This document shows positions 9,193-18,358 of a stretch of 64,000 nt of DNA, in pieces. Every line of letters begins with the position of its first letter. The first letter of the stretch is position 1. Below the pieces are notes generated by a model. That model worked only from the letters and a program-made list of their open reading frames with translations, was not told the origin of the DNA and made no database searches. A program made the translations under genes and the position numbers. Source of the DNA: Algimonas arctica. GTDB lineage: Bacteria > Pseudomonadota > Alphaproteobacteria > Caulobacterales > Maricaulaceae. Location of the stretch: NCBI RefSeq assembly GCF_014652695.1, contig NZ_BMZH01000007.1:62001-126000 (forward strand), written 5' to 3'.

Positions 9193-9984
9193 CTAGTTTA
9201 AGGCCTGACCGTCATCGACGGTCGTGACTGTCCCTGTGATCTGTCGGGACTGATCGGAACACAGGTATAGCACCACGCCATCCAACGCATCGGAGTCGAT
9301 CACGCGGCGACGGGGCCATCCGGCCAGCATTTTTTGCCCTGCAGGGGTGTCAAACATACCGTCATTGATTTCCGTCTGAATATAACCCGGCGCGATCATG
9401 TTCACATTAACGCCCATGCGGGCCCAGTCATGCGCCAGCACGCGTCCCATTTGCGAGACGCCTGCTTTGGTCGCTGAGTAAAAAGCGAGGTGTGGGGAAA
9501 TGTCAAAGCTGGTGATGGAACTGATCATCACAATACGCCCGCGCTCGCTGTCTCTAGACCCAGCCTCGATCATCCGCTTCGCGCCTTCGCGGGCGGTTAA
9601 AAAGACGCCCTTCAAATTGACGTTGTAAGTTGTATCGAAATCCTCAATCGGATTGTCCGTGGCTCGCCCTTTATCCATGGCAATGCCTGCGTTGGCGATC
9701 ACAGTGTCGACCGGCCCGAGGGAGGACTCAATGGCGTCATAGGCGGCGATTGTCTGGGCTTCTGATGTGACGTCGAGCTCGACCGCCATCGCCGTGCCGC
9801 CGCGACGTTCAATTTCGGCTTTGAGCTCAGAGAGTTTATCGACCCGCCGGGCCGCCAAGGCGACTTTCGCGCCATGCGCGGCCAAAACCTTCGCCATCCG
9901 CGCCCCTAATCCCGACGACGCCCCGGTGACGAGGGCGACCCGGTCTGAGAGGTCATAGATAAAGGGAGAAAAGGGATCGCGCAT
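9193..9984 (-). CDS. Short-chain dehydrogenase/reductase
   Basis: A 263-aa classical SDR. The nucleotide-binding TGASSGLGARM is near residue 20, followed by ALAARRVDKL, NAGIAMD, the catalytic Ser in MISSITSF, and YSATKAGV (Tyr and Lys). The Arg-rich end of the second strand (AARR) suggests NADP(H) preference. Closest in feel to 3-oxoacyl-ACP reductase or gluconate-5-dehydrogenase-like SDRs; the substrate cannot be told. It is the first gene of the leftward block running to the HD protein. Confidence 0.88.
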   Translation of the reverse strand: MRDPFSPFIYDLSDRVALVTGASSGLGARMAKVLAAHGAKVALAARRVDKLSELKAEIERRGGTAMAVELDVTSEAQTIAAYDAIESSLGPVDTVIANAGIAMDKGRATDNPIEDFDTTYNVNLKGVFLTAREGAKRMIEAGSRDSERGRIVMISSITSFDISPHLAFYSATKAGVSQMGRVLAHDWARMGVNVNMIAPGYIQTEINDGMFDTPAGQKMLAGWPRRRVIDSDALDGVVLYLCSDQSRQITGTVTTVDDGQALN

Positions 9985-10074
9985 GGCCCTGTCTAGGGGC
10001 TGAACATAGCCAAGGGCAAGAGCGAAGCCGCCGTTATAGAGGTTCTGATTAAGCCGCAGTCAGCGCGGTAGCGC

Positions 10075-10509
10075 TCATGACAATCTTGGACGGATGACAA
10101 GATTTCGTAAGAGTGGAATAATCAGAAGCCCGGCAATGGAATATACCCCGACCATTAGTGCGTTATTCGTATCAGCCCGCATACCGAGGATGTAATCGCT
10201 GGATAATAAGCCAAACTGTGCGGCCGAGCTGATCATGCCATGCAGCATAATGGCTATTCCCACGCTAAATGCAAAAATGAGGATTGTGCTGGCGATCATG
10301 TAACCGGGGCGGGGGCGCTTTAATTGGCGAATGGCCGTGATGACGCAGAGGGTCGCTGCGGCGGCGCTAACGCCCATGAGCGGGATTGACATGCCGCTTT
10401 GCTCGGGTCCGATGTAGAGCGCCGCTGGGACAAAGACGCCGACACGAAAGGCGAGCGCTAAGAGGCACAAGCCTGAAATGCCGGCCAGCACACGGTCCCA
10501 GCTCGCCAT
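10075..10509 (-). CDS. Four-helix membrane protein of unknown function
   Basis: A 144-aa protein with four predicted transmembrane helices, at about residues 8-30, 42-60, 72-95 and 115-138. No family recognised. The gap to the upstream glycosyltransferase is only 10 bases, so the pair is probably one transcript and the protein may serve in the same envelope glycan pathway. Confidence 0.7.
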   Translation of the reverse strand: MASWDRVLAGISGLCLLALAFRVGVFVPAALYIGPEQSGMSIPLMGVSAAAATLCVITAIRQLKRPRPGYMIASTILIFAFSVGIAIMLHGMISSAAQFGLLSSDYILGMRADTNNALMVGVYSIAGLLIIPLLRNLVIRPRLS

Positions 10510-10519
10510 AACATTGTCC

Positions 10520-11470
10520 TCAATCTATACGGTTCTTTCTTTGTATTACCTTGAGTGGGTTTCGAACCAGTGAAGGCCAAATCGCGGCACTCCCTTTGGG
10601 GTAGGCGCGGCGGGCTTGGATGATGCTTGGCAGGCCTTTGATCGCGTGGCGAATGCCGCGCCATGTGGGGGGGAACCGTCCGGGACGCAAAGCGCTCCAG
10701 AAGAGATAGGCGAGATTAGCCCCAATATGGAGCGGCAGCAAAACGAGCATCAATCCGGTCGGCATGGAGGCGAACCACGTCCAGATCCGGTTTCTGGTGC
10801 CGTGGTAAACGGCAAAGTCAGATGCTGTCCCCGTGATACCCGATCCCACATGATGGACCACAGCGTCGTGAACCTGCACGGCGCGTCCGCCCATACGGCG
10901 CATTTTGAGCGCCAGATCGACATCCTCGTGATAGCAGAAGAACCGCTCATCAAATCCACCCACAGCCTCGAAATCATCGCGGCGATAGGCGGCCGCGGCG
11001 GCACAGGGGCCGAAAATCGGGAAATCCTCGGTATAAGTCTGAACGGGTTTGCCGTAGCTCGCGCGGTAGGCCACGCCGAATATCGACAGCTCATCGCCTG
11101 TGCCGTCAAATGTATCCGGATGATCCGCCGTGATTTGCATAGATCCGAGCATGGTCACAAACGGGTTGCGGCTGATAGCGCGGTGGAACGCGGCTAACCA
11201 GTCCGGCATGGCGAACGCATCCGGGTTGAGCGCGACAATCCAGTCGGCACGGGCCTGCACAGCGGCGAGGTTATTGCCTGCGGCAAAACCGAGGTTTTTG
11301 CCCGCCTCAATAATTGTAAACCGCTCATCCAGTGCGGGCAGGGCCGCGATAGAGCCGTCCACGCTGCCATTATCGACGATAAAGGCTTCAAAGTTCGACA
11401 AGGTTTGCGCGTTCAATGCGGCCACGACACGGGGCAAGTAGTCGCCACCATTATAATTGACGATGATCAC
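10520..11470 (-). CDS. Family 2 glycosyltransferase
   Basis: At least 316 aa of a GT-A enzyme: IIVNYNGGDYLP at the N-terminus, VDNGSVDGS, IVALNPDAFAMPDW (the DxD region) and GFDERFFCYHEDVDLALKMRR. Rhamnosyltransferase-like GT2 enzymes of this form build O-antigen or exopolysaccharide. The C-terminal third has one hydrophobic helix (SMPTGLMLVLLPLHIGANLAYLFW). Start problem: the first usable codon is GTG at 11470, inside the first beta strand. The frame stays open 14 codons upstream to a TAG, with an AGGAG but no ATG, GTG or TTG. Confidence 0.85.
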   Translation of the reverse strand: MIIVNYNGGDYLPRVVAALNAQTLSNFEAFIVDNGSVDGSIAALPALDERFTIIEAGKNLGFAAGNNLAAVQARADWIVALNPDAFAMPDWLAAFHRAISRNPFVTMLGSMQITADHPDTFDGTGDELSIFGVAYRASYGKPVQTYTEDFPIFGPCAAAAAYRRDDFEAVGGFDERFFCYHEDVDLALKMRRMGGRAVQVHDAVVHHVGSGITGTASDFAVYHGTRNRIWTWFASMPTGLMLVLLPLHIGANLAYLFWSALRPGRFPPTWRGIRHAIKGLPSIIQARRAYPKGSAAIWPSLVRNPLKVIQRKNRID

Positions 11471-11566
11471 TGAGAAGAGAGGGATGTCGGATGGCTGTTC
11501 GATAGACCGCTCCTAGCGGCACAGCGCGGCGCGCACAATCCCGGCATAAACGCCCTGATTAGTAGC

Positions 11567-11586
11567 ATATAAAGGAATTGTTATAT
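11567..11586. promoter_or_regulatory. Palindromic operator candidate upstream of ahcY
   Basis: ATATAA and TTATAT form perfect 6-bp arms around an 8-nt spacer, about 55 bases before the ahcY start. ArsR-type methionine-cycle regulators (SahR and SamR classes) are known to act on proteobacterial ahcY through AT-rich palindromes of this size. No regulator gene lies nearby, so the link is inference. Confidence 0.4.
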
Positions 11587-11601
11587 CGTTTGGCGTGGGT
11601 T

Positions 11602-11627
11602 AGAAGGACGCTACCTTAATTCCTTCT
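11602..11627 (+). promoter_or_regulatory. 5'-UTR hairpin before ahcY
   Basis: Perfect 7-bp inverted repeat AGAAGGA / TCCTTCT with a 12-nt loop, ending 14 bases before the ahcY ATG. The bases next to the ATG (CCTCCTGTC) are not a Shine-Dalgarno sequence, and the only SD-like stretch, AGAAGGA, is in the hairpin arm. Possible role in translation or RNA stability. Confidence 0.4.
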
Positions 11628-11641
11628 GAAAGCCTCCTGTC

Positions 11642-13051
11642 ATGAGCGCGACCGATTACATCGTAAAAGACATTTCCCTTGCCGACTACGGGCGCAAGGA
11701 ACTGGATATTGCCGAGACTGAAATGCCGGGCCTGATAGCGCTGCGCGAGGAATTTGGCCAAAGTCAGCCGTTAAAAGGCGCGCGTATTGTCGGCTCGCTG
11801 CATATGACGATCCAGACGGCTGTCTTGATCGAAACCCTGACGGCTCTGGGCGCGGATGTGCGATGGGCGTCATGCAATATCTATTCGACGCAAAATCATG
11901 CCGCCGCCGCCATTGCTGCTTCGGGCGTGCCTGTCTTTGCGATCAAAGGTCAGACCCTCGAAGAGCATTGGGATTACCTTGATCGCTCGTTCTTGTTCCC
12001 TGAAGGCGCGAACATCATCCTTGATGATGGCGGCGACGCAACACTTTACGTCTTGCTTGGCGCGCGCGTGGAAGCGGGCGAGACAGATCTCATTGAAGGT
12101 GAGCCGGGTTCTGAGGAAGAAGCCGCGATTTTCGCACAGATCAAAAAGCGCATGGCCGCCAGCCCCGGTTGGTTTACGAAAACGCGGAATGACATTGTCG
12201 GTGTTTCTGAAGAAACCACGACGGGTGTCCACCGCCTCTATGAATTGCAACGCGAAGGCCGTTTGCCGTTCCCCGCAATCAATGTGAACGATTCCGTCAC
12301 CAAGTCTAAATTCGATAATAAATACGGCTGCAAAGAATCGCTCGTTGACGGCATCCGCCGCGCGACGGACACGATGATGGCTGGCAAAATTGCGGTCGTT
12401 CTTGGTTACGGTGATGTGGGCAAAGGCTCAGCCGCGTCGCTTAAAGGCGCGGGCGCGCGGGTGAAAGTCACCGAAGTCGATCCGATCTGTGCCTTGCAGG
12501 CCGCGATGGACGGTTTCGAAGTCACGACGTTGGAAGACGCGGTTGCGACGGCGGATATTTTTGTCACAACGACGGGCAATAAAGACGTGATCCGCCTCGA
12601 ACATATGCGCGAGATGAAGGACATGGCGATTGTTGGGAACATTGGTCATTTCGACAATGAAATCCAAGTTACCTCACTTAAAAATCTCAAAGTGACCAAT
12701 ATCAAGGATCAGGTCGACATGTATGAATTTCCGGGCGGCAACCGGATGATCTTGCTGTCTCAGGGCCGTTTGCTGAACCTCGGCAATGCTACAGGGCACC
12801 CATCTTTCGTGATGTCGGCGTCGTTCACCAATCAGGTTTTGGCTCAGATAGAGCTGTGGGACGATAGCAAGGCGGCGTCTAAAAAATACGGTAATGAAGT
12901 TTACATGTTGCCTAAACACTTGGACGAAAAAGTCGCGCGCCTGCACCTGGCTAAAATCGGCGTGAAGCTGACAGAGTTGTCCAAAGAGCAAGCGGACTAT
13001 ATAGGCGTGACCGTCGAAGGCCCGTTCAAGCCGGAACATTATCGCTATTAA
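11642..13051 (+). CDS. ahcY: S-adenosylhomocysteine hydrolase
   Basis: 469 aa, the long bacterial form. It splits SAH into adenosine and homocysteine, removing the product inhibitor of methyltransferases. Visible signatures: [21 protein letters not shown] at the start, the substrate region [17 protein letters not shown]-binding [18 protein letters not shown] near residue 255, and the C-terminal FKPEHYRY. metK follows in the same direction after 101 bases. No clear SD precedes the ATG; see the hairpin just upstream. Confidence 0.98.
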   Translation: MSATDYIVKDISLADYGRKELDIAETEMPGLIALREEFGQSQPLKGARIVGSLHMTIQTAVLIETLTALGADVRWASCNIYSTQNHAAAAIAASGVPVFAIKGQTLEEHWDYLDRSFLFPEGANIILDDGGDATLYVLLGARVEAGETDLIEGEPGSEEEAAIFAQIKKRMAASPGWFTKTRNDIVGVSEETTTGVHRLYELQREGRLPFPAINVNDSVTKSKFDNKYGCKESLVDGIRRATDTMMAGKIAVVLGYGDVGKGSAASLKGAGARVKVTEVDPICALQAAMDGFEVTTLEDAVATADIFVTTTGNKDVIRLEHMREMKDMAIVGNIGHFDNEIQVTSLKNLKVTNIKDQVDMYEFPGGNRMILLSQGRLLNLGNATGHPSFVMSASFTNQVLAQIELWDDSKAASKKYGNEVYMLPKHLDEKVARLHLAKIGVKLTELSKEQADYIGVTVEGPFKPEHYRY

Positions 13052-13077
13052 AACCCGCTGATCGGGCGCGGCGGGTT
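13052..13077 (+). terminator. Weak hairpin after ahcY
   Basis: AACCCGC / GCGGGTT, a 7-bp stem around a 12-nt loop, right at the ahcY stop. No T-run follows, so it is more likely a pausing or 3'-end stabilising structure than a full terminator. Confidence 0.35.
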
Positions 13078-13095
13078 ATCCGCGCCCATCCCATA

Positions 13096-13145
13096 TCCAG
13101 GCCCTGATAATAATAAAAAGCGCAGAGCCTTAAAATCTCCTGGAG
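13096..13145 (+). promoter_or_regulatory. SD-sequestering structure in the metK leader
   Basis: TCCAGG at 13096 can pair with CCTGGA at 13139, which contains the metK Shine-Dalgarno (GGAG, 7 bases before ATG). A second stem GGCCCTG / CAGAGCC (one mismatch) competes for the shared GG. The layout resembles a translational switch, but the sequence does not match the SAM-II, SAM/SAH or SMK motifs that I know. Confidence 0.3.
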
Positions 13146-13152
13146 TTTTCTT

Positions 13153-14352
13153 ATGTCACGCCAATCCTACGAATTCACCTCCGAGTCCGTCTCCGAAGGT
13201 CATCCCGACAAAGTTGCCGACCGGATCAGTGACGAAATTGTCGATCTCTATTTTCGCGAAGCGATCAAAGAGGGCATGGATCCATGGTCCATCCGCGTTG
13301 CAGCTGAAACGCTCTGCACGACAAATAAGGTCGTGATTGCGGGCGAGACGCGCGGTCCGGCCTCGATCACGCCTGACCGGATTGAACAGCTCGCGCGCGA
13401 TGCGATCCGCGACATCGGCTATGAGCAGGACGGCTTTCACTGGAAACATTGCGATATTGATGTGCTGCTACACCCGCAATCTGTCGAGATAGCGCAAGGG
13501 GTGGATAATGGCACGGGCCTACACGCAGAAGAAGGCGCAGGCGATCAGGGCATCATGTTCGGCTATGCGTCCTCAGACGTGCCGGTCGCGCTCATGCCCG
13601 CGCCTGTTTATTACAGTCACCGAATTCTCGAACGGCTCGCTTTTGCTCGCAAGCATGAAGGTCAAGATTGGCTCGGCCCCGATAGCAAATCCCAAGTCAC
13701 GGTCCGTTATCAGGACGGCCGTCCGGTTGAAGCGACGGCGATTGTGCTCTCGACACAGCATTTAGATGCAAGCCTCACGTCGGCTGAAATCCGTGCACGT
13801 GTTCAACCCTATATCGAAGAGGTGCTACCGACCGGATGGATCACGGATCGTACGATCTGGCACGTCAACCCAACGGGTAAATTCGTCATTGGCGGTCCGG
13901 ATGGGGATGCGGGTCTGACAGGCCGTAAAATTATTGTCGATACTTATGGCGGCATGGCCCCGCATGGCGGCGGTGCATTTTCCGGCAAAGATCCGACAAA
14001 AGTGGACCGCTCTGCGGCCTACGCCACGCGCTATCTAGCGAAAAACCTCGTCGCAGCAGGCGTTGCGCCGTGGGTCGAAATTCAGGTCAGTTACGCCATT
14101 GGCGTGGCGAAACCGACGTCGATTTATGTCAATGTTGATGATAATAACCCGATCAAAGGCGACAAGATCGAAACCATCGTCCGTGAAGTCATGGACCTGA
14201 CCCCGCACGGCATTCGTAAACATTTGGACCTGAATAAGCCGATCTATGCGCCGACCAGCGCCTACGGTCACTTCGGTCGTGAGCCGGGACCAAACGGTGA
14301 GTTTTCGTGGGAGCAAACGGATTTGATTGATGAGATCAAAGCGCGGCTTTGA
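13153..14352 (+). CDS. metK: S-adenosylmethionine synthetase
   Basis: 399 aa. It makes SAM from methionine and ATP. Signatures: [14 protein letters not shown] at the N-terminus, [14 protein letters not shown], and the P-loop-like [20 protein letters not shown] good SD (GGAG) lies 7 bases upstream. Together with ahcY it forms the core of the methyl cycle, while metX and metB lie 24 kb away behind a SAM riboswitch. The next gene overlaps its stop codon. Confidence 0.98.
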   Translation: MSRQSYEFTSESVSEGHPDKVADRISDEIVDLYFREAIKEGMDPWSIRVAAETLCTTNKVVIAGETRGPASITPDRIEQLARDAIRDIGYEQDGFHWKHCDIDVLLHPQSVEIAQGVDNGTGLHAEEGAGDQGIMFGYASSDVPVALMPAPVYYSHRILERLAFARKHEGQDWLGPDSKSQVTVRYQDGRPVEATAIVLSTQHLDASLTSAEIRARVQPYIEEVLPTGWITDRTIWHVNPTGKFVIGGPDGDAGLTGRKIIVDTYGGMAPHGGGAFSGKDPTKVDRSAAYATRYLAKNLVAAGVAPWVEIQVSYAIGVAKPTSIYVNVDDNNPIKGDKIETIVREVMDLTPHGIRKHLDLNKPIYAPTSAYGHFGREPGPNGEFSWEQTDLIDEIKARL

Positions 14353-14885
14353 CCCTTCGCATACCGACAATCATCAGAAGCGTTCAGGGGGAAGACCTGG
14401 TTAGCCTCGCTGATCTGGCAAAGCGTACATTCATTGCGGCCTTCTCAGAGCAGAACCTTCCCACCGACGTCGAGCACTATGTCGCCAAGGCGTTTAATCA
14501 TACGCAAATTCGATCAGAGTTTACCAAAGCTCATTCTCATTTTTATTTTGCTGAACAGGACGTCGACCCGATTGGCTATCTGAAGTTGAACGAGAAAACG
14601 TCTCAGACTGAATCACTGTTCGAAAATGCGCTGGAAATAGAGCGTATATATGTTGACAGTGACTCTATAGGGAACGGTATCGGTCAGGCCCTGATTGACT
14701 TTGCAATTGGGAAAGCGAGAGAGGCGGGGCACAACTGGTTATGGCTCGGCGTTTGGGAAGAAAACCGCGCGGCCGTTCGTTTTTACAAGCGAAATGGCTT
14801 TGATTTTTTTGGCGATCATGACTTCATGTTTGGCGAAACTCGACAGACCGATTTGATAATGCGAAAAGCGATTATGACTTTATGA
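14349..14885 (+). CDS. GNAT-family N-acetyltransferase
   Basis: A 178-aa single GNAT domain. The acetyl-CoA site is visible as [24 protein letters not shown] near residue 97, followed by [27 protein letters not shown], typical of the final beta strands. The start is a TTG that overlaps the metK TGA; no ATG is available at the N-terminus. The codons are somewhat AT-richer than in the flanking genes. Its stop overlaps the rimM ATG. Acceptor unknown. Confidence 0.85.
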   Translation: MTLRIPTIIRSVQGEDLVSLADLAKRTFIAAFSEQNLPTDVEHYVAKAFNHTQIRSEFTKAHSHFYFAEQDVDPIGYLKLNEKTSQTESLFENALEIERIYVDSDSIGNGIGQALIDFAIGKAREAGHNWLWLGVWEENRAAVRFYKRNGFDFFGDHDFMFGETRQTDLIMRKAIMTL

Positions 14886-15475
14886 CAAAACCCAACCTCA
14901 CCTGCGTCGCCGCGATTGCTGGCGCGCATGGCATCCACGGCAATTTGAAGGTTAAATCCTTCACGGCGGACCCGATGGCGTTTGCCTCATACGGTCCGCT
15001 GCTGGATGAGCATGGCAAGCATCTTTTCACACCGAAAAATGCGCGGCCTGTGTCGCGATTTTTCAGCTTAGCCGTTGTTGAGAAAAACACGCGCGAGCAG
15101 ATCGAAGCGATGAAATCGACCAAGCTTTACGTTCCTCGTGACGCTTTGCCAGCGGAGGAAGAAGGCGAGTTCTATTATTCCGATTTGATCGGATTGGACG
15201 TTATCAATCAGGATGATGAGGCGGTTGGAACGGTGCATGCGGTGCATGAATTTGGCGCCGGCGATACGCTGGAAATCAAACCGTTAACCGGGCCATCCTT
15301 TTATCACCCGTTCACGAAACACCATACGCCTACGGTGGATATGGCCGCTAAACGCATCGTGATTTTACAAGAAGAAGCGGATGAAGCGCGCGGCGATGGG
15401 TATAAGCCTGACGCCTCAGACAGCGACAAAACAGATGTCGATGCGCCCCAAATTGACCAAGTCTCCGAAGATTAG
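14882..15475 (+). CDS. rimM: 16S rRNA processing protein RimM
   Basis: 197 aa with the RimM N-terminal barrel (VAAIAGAHGIHGNLKVKSFT) and the PRC-barrel half (EGEFYYSDLIGLDVINQDDEAVGTV, YHPFTKHHTPTVDMAAKRIVI). It binds S19 and helps 30S head maturation. The last 25 residues are an acidic tail not seen in short RimMs. It is ATGA-coupled to the acetyltransferase. In many alphaproteobacteria rimM sits in the rpsP-trmD-rplS cluster; here it is with metK. Confidence 0.93.
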   Translation: MTKPNLTCVAAIAGAHGIHGNLKVKSFTADPMAFASYGPLLDEHGKHLFTPKNARPVSRFFSLAVVEKNTREQIEAMKSTKLYVPRDALPAEEEGEFYYSDLIGLDVINQDDEAVGTVHAVHEFGAGDTLEIKPLTGPSFYHPFTKHHTPTVDMAAKRIVILQEEADEARGDGYKPDASDSDKTDVDAPQIDQVSED

Positions 15476-15541
15476 CACGATTTAATCCCAATGTCGGCTT
15501 TCGCCCTGACAGCCCTCGCGCATTAGGCTAGAGGGGGTGCG

Positions 15542-17818
15542 ATGACCCTCATTCCCGATATCGTCACGACGCCACCAAAGCTGATGCGGGCCATCCGCAC
15601 AGCGATGGAAGGCACCGAATCGGTGCAAGGGCGCCTGAATGATTTCGTCGGCGCGATCAGCTCATCGATGCGGGTCAATGTGGCCTCCATTTATCTGCTG
15701 CGCAAAGGCGAAGAGCTGGAGCTATCCGCCACGAAGGGTCTAAAACGATCCGCCGTACATAAGACGCGCATGAAACCGGGCGAAGGCCTCGTCGGTCATG
15801 TCGCGTTGACGGCACGTCCGCTTAATCTGGCTGACGCACCGGCCCATCCATTGTTTTCCTATCGACCGGAAACAGGCGAAGATCCTTATAAAGCCTTTCT
15901 GGGCGTGCCGATCTTACGTGGCGGGCGAACGCTCGGCGTCTTGGTCGTGCAGAGTAAAGAAGGCCGGAATTTTTCCGAAGATGAGGTCGAAGACCTGCTG
16001 ACAGTGGCGATGGTGCTGGCTGAAATCATTGTTGATGATGAACGGATTGGTGGCAAGAAAGCGGCGCTGAAAGGGATTCAGCTGTCGCAAATCAAACCGG
16101 AAACCTTGTCCGGAAAAGCGTTTTCACCGGGCCTTGCGCGTGGGCATGCCGTTCTACACCGCCCCCCGGTTCCGCCTGCAAATCTATTAGCCGAAAATAT
16201 CGCACACGAAGAAATCCGTCTTGAAGATGCGATTGTACGATTGCGCGCGCATGTTGATGCGATGGTGTCGGGCGAAACGGCGACATTAACCCGCGCGTCG
16301 AGAGATATTTACGAAGCCTACCGCACCTTTGCTTATGATCGCAAATGGGTCGAACGATTGCGAGAAGCCGTGCATTCCGGCCTCACCGCCGAAGCGGCGG
16401 TCGAACGGACCCGCAACGAACACCGCGCCCGTTTGATGAAAGTCAAGGACGCCTATTTGCGCGCCCGCCTTCATGATCTCGAAGACCTTGCCAACCGCAT
16501 GCTCCGGCTTTTGGCAGGCGAAACGACGTCGCCTGTCATACCCGAGGATGCGGTCCTGTTCGCGCGCGAAATAGGCCCGGCGGAATTGCTCGATTATGAC
16601 CACAGTAAGCTCGCTGCGATTGTGTTGGAAGAGGGGACGATGTCGTCCCATACGTCGATTATCGCCAAGGCGCTCGGACTGCCCTTAGTCGGCCGCGTAT
16701 CGGGTATTCTCGACCGGATCGAGACGGGTGATGACGTGCTGGTTGATGCGGTTGAAGGACGGGTTCATTTGCGCCCTCTGGAAACGCAAGTGTCTGGTTT
16801 CCAAATGCGGCTCAATATTCGCGGCGAAATGAGCCGCGCTTATGAGCAGTTGAGATTTAAGAAAGCGATTACGCGCGATGGTGTCGAAGTTGGGCTTATG
16901 CTCAACGCGGGGCTACTGGTCGACCTCCCGCAACTCGACCAAGCGGGCGCTGATGGGATTGGGTTATTCAGAACCGAATTTCAATTCATGGTGTCGGATT
17001 TCATGCCGCGATTGCAGCAACAGACCGACCTCTACCGCAAGGCCATCATGGCGGCCGGTGATCGGCCCGTGACTTTCCGGACGCTCGATCTCGGCGGGGA
17101 TAAAATTCTGCCCTATATGGACCCTGTCCCAGAAGAGAACCCGGCCATTGGCTGGCGTGCAATCCGGATCGGTTTGGATCGTCCGGGTTTGATGCGGTAC
17201 CAGCTTCGCGCGCTCGTTGCGGCGGGGGCGGGGCAGCATTTACGCGTCATGTTCCCGATGGTCACAACTGTTCAGGAAATGGTCGATGCCCGAGCGCTGT
17301 TTGATCTTGAAATCGAACGCGCGAAAAAATTAGGCCATGAACTTCCGGCTAAAGTTGAAGTTGGCGTGATGTTGGAAACGCCTAGCCTCGCGTGGCAGAT
17401 CAACCAAGTGTGCGAAGTCGCCGATTTTGTCTCTGTCGGAGCGAATGATTTGATGCAGTTTTTCTTTGCCGCCGATCGGGATAATGCGCGCGTCGCGGAC
17501 CGCTATGACCCCCTTTCTCCGGCGGCCTTGTCGATCCTGTCTTTCATCGCCAACCAATGTCGGGCGAATAATACGCCTGTGTCTGTATGCGGCGAGATTG
17601 CGGGCCGTCCGCTGGAGGCCGCCTGTTTGGTCGCGCTTGGGTTTCACACACTGTCCATGCCTGTCACGGGGATCGGCCCTGTCAAAAGTGCCATGATGGC
17701 GCTTGATGTCGCCGCACTGCGGGCCGTGATCCTACCGAACATCAAAGTGACGACGCGCCTTTCCAGCCTGCGTGAAATGGTGCGGGAATTTTGTCTCGAC
17801 ACCGGCGTGCCGGTCTAG
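15542..17818 (+). CDS. ptsP: PTS-Ntr enzyme I (PEP-protein phosphotransferase with GAF domain)
   Basis: 758 aa. The N-terminal GAF domain (residues about 10-165) is followed by the enzyme I body: PEP-utiliser N-domain, phospho-His motif GTMSSHTSIIAKALGLP near residue 365, then the PEP-binding barrel with DGIGLFRTEF, FRTLDLGGDK, VGVMLETPS, VSVGANDLMQFFFAADRDN and VSVCGEIAGRP. It starts the nitrogen-related phosphorelay to NPr and EIIA-Ntr. Those partner genes are not in the window. Confidence 0.96.
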   Translation: MTLIPDIVTTPPKLMRAIRTAMEGTESVQGRLNDFVGAISSSMRVNVASIYLLRKGEELELSATKGLKRSAVHKTRMKPGEGLVGHVALTARPLNLADAPAHPLFSYRPETGEDPYKAFLGVPILRGGRTLGVLVVQSKEGRNFSEDEVEDLLTVAMVLAEIIVDDERIGGKKAALKGIQLSQIKPETLSGKAFSPGLARGHAVLHRPPVPPANLLAENIAHEEIRLEDAIVRLRAHVDAMVSGETATLTRASRDIYEAYRTFAYDRKWVERLREAVHSGLTAEAAVERTRNEHRARLMKVKDAYLRARLHDLEDLANRMLRLLAGETTSPVIPEDAVLFAREIGPAELLDYDHSKLAAIVLEEGTMSSHTSIIAKALGLPLVGRVSGILDRIETGDDVLVDAVEGRVHLRPLETQVSGFQMRLNIRGEMSRAYEQLRFKKAITRDGVEVGLMLNAGLLVDLPQLDQAGADGIGLFRTEFQFMVSDFMPRLQQQTDLYRKAIMAAGDRPVTFRTLDLGGDKILPYMDPVPEENPAIGWRAIRIGLDRPGLMRYQLRALVAAGAGQHLRVMFPMVTTVQEMVDARALFDLEIERAKKLGHELPAKVEVGVMLETPSLAWQINQVCEVADFVSVGANDLMQFFFAADRDNARVADRYDPLSPAALSILSFIANQCRANNTPVSVCGEIAGRPLEAACLVALGFHTLSMPVTGIGPVKSAMMALDVAALRAVILPNIKVTTRLSSLREMVREFCLDTGVPV

Positions 17819-17855
17819 GATGAAACTTGTCCCTATCCTCACGCGTAGAACATCC

Positions 17856-18353
17856 ATGAAATACTCTTTGCCTCTGACTCTTGCCGCTCTTTTGCTTGTT
17901 GCGTGTGGCGATACGGCGAAAACAGACAGCTCGCAGCTCGACACGACGGCGCGTGTCGCGCTTTCGCCGACACTCGACCAGCCTGACGGCCTTCCAGCGT
18001 CCTTGAACGCCGATGATAAGGTTCTGGTGATGGTTGAACGGCTGGTGGCTGAGGACAATGCCTGCTTGCTTATGATGTCGGTGGCCAATGGGACAGATGA
18101 GACGGTTACAGCGGGACTATTTGCCTTCGATGTGACGGGTAATGGCGAGACCGCCGGGGCGAATATGTTTCCGCAAACTGCAGACCCGGACACGGTGGCC
18201 ACGGCCCAGATTGTTCTGCCGGGAGCTGACTGTGCGGATGTGAAAATGATTGAAGGCGGACAGCTTAATTGCAAGATTACGGACACGGGCGAAAGCTGCT
18301 TGGGCGCCTCAGAATTACGCGACGGGGTCGTCGATTTCTCTGCGAATAATTGA
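17856..18353 (+). CDS. Putative lipoprotein
   Basis: 165 aa. The start at 17856 gives a clean lipoprotein signal (SLPLTLAALLLVACG, Cys at about residue 17). A start 36 bases upstream is open, but it would spoil the signal peptide. The mature part is small, acidic and has further Cys (DNACLLMM, GADCADVKM, QLNCKITDTGESC), probably two disulfides. No family recognised. It overlaps the next gene's region by a few bases. Confidence 0.75.
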   Translation: MKYSLPLTLAALLLVACGDTAKTDSSQLDTTARVALSPTLDQPDGLPASLNADDKVLVMVERLVAEDNACLLMMSVANGTDETVTAGLFAFDVTGNGETAGANMFPQTADPDTVATAQIVLPGADCADVKMIEGGQLNCKITDTGESCLGASELRDGVVDFSANN

Positions 18354-18358
18354 TCCCG

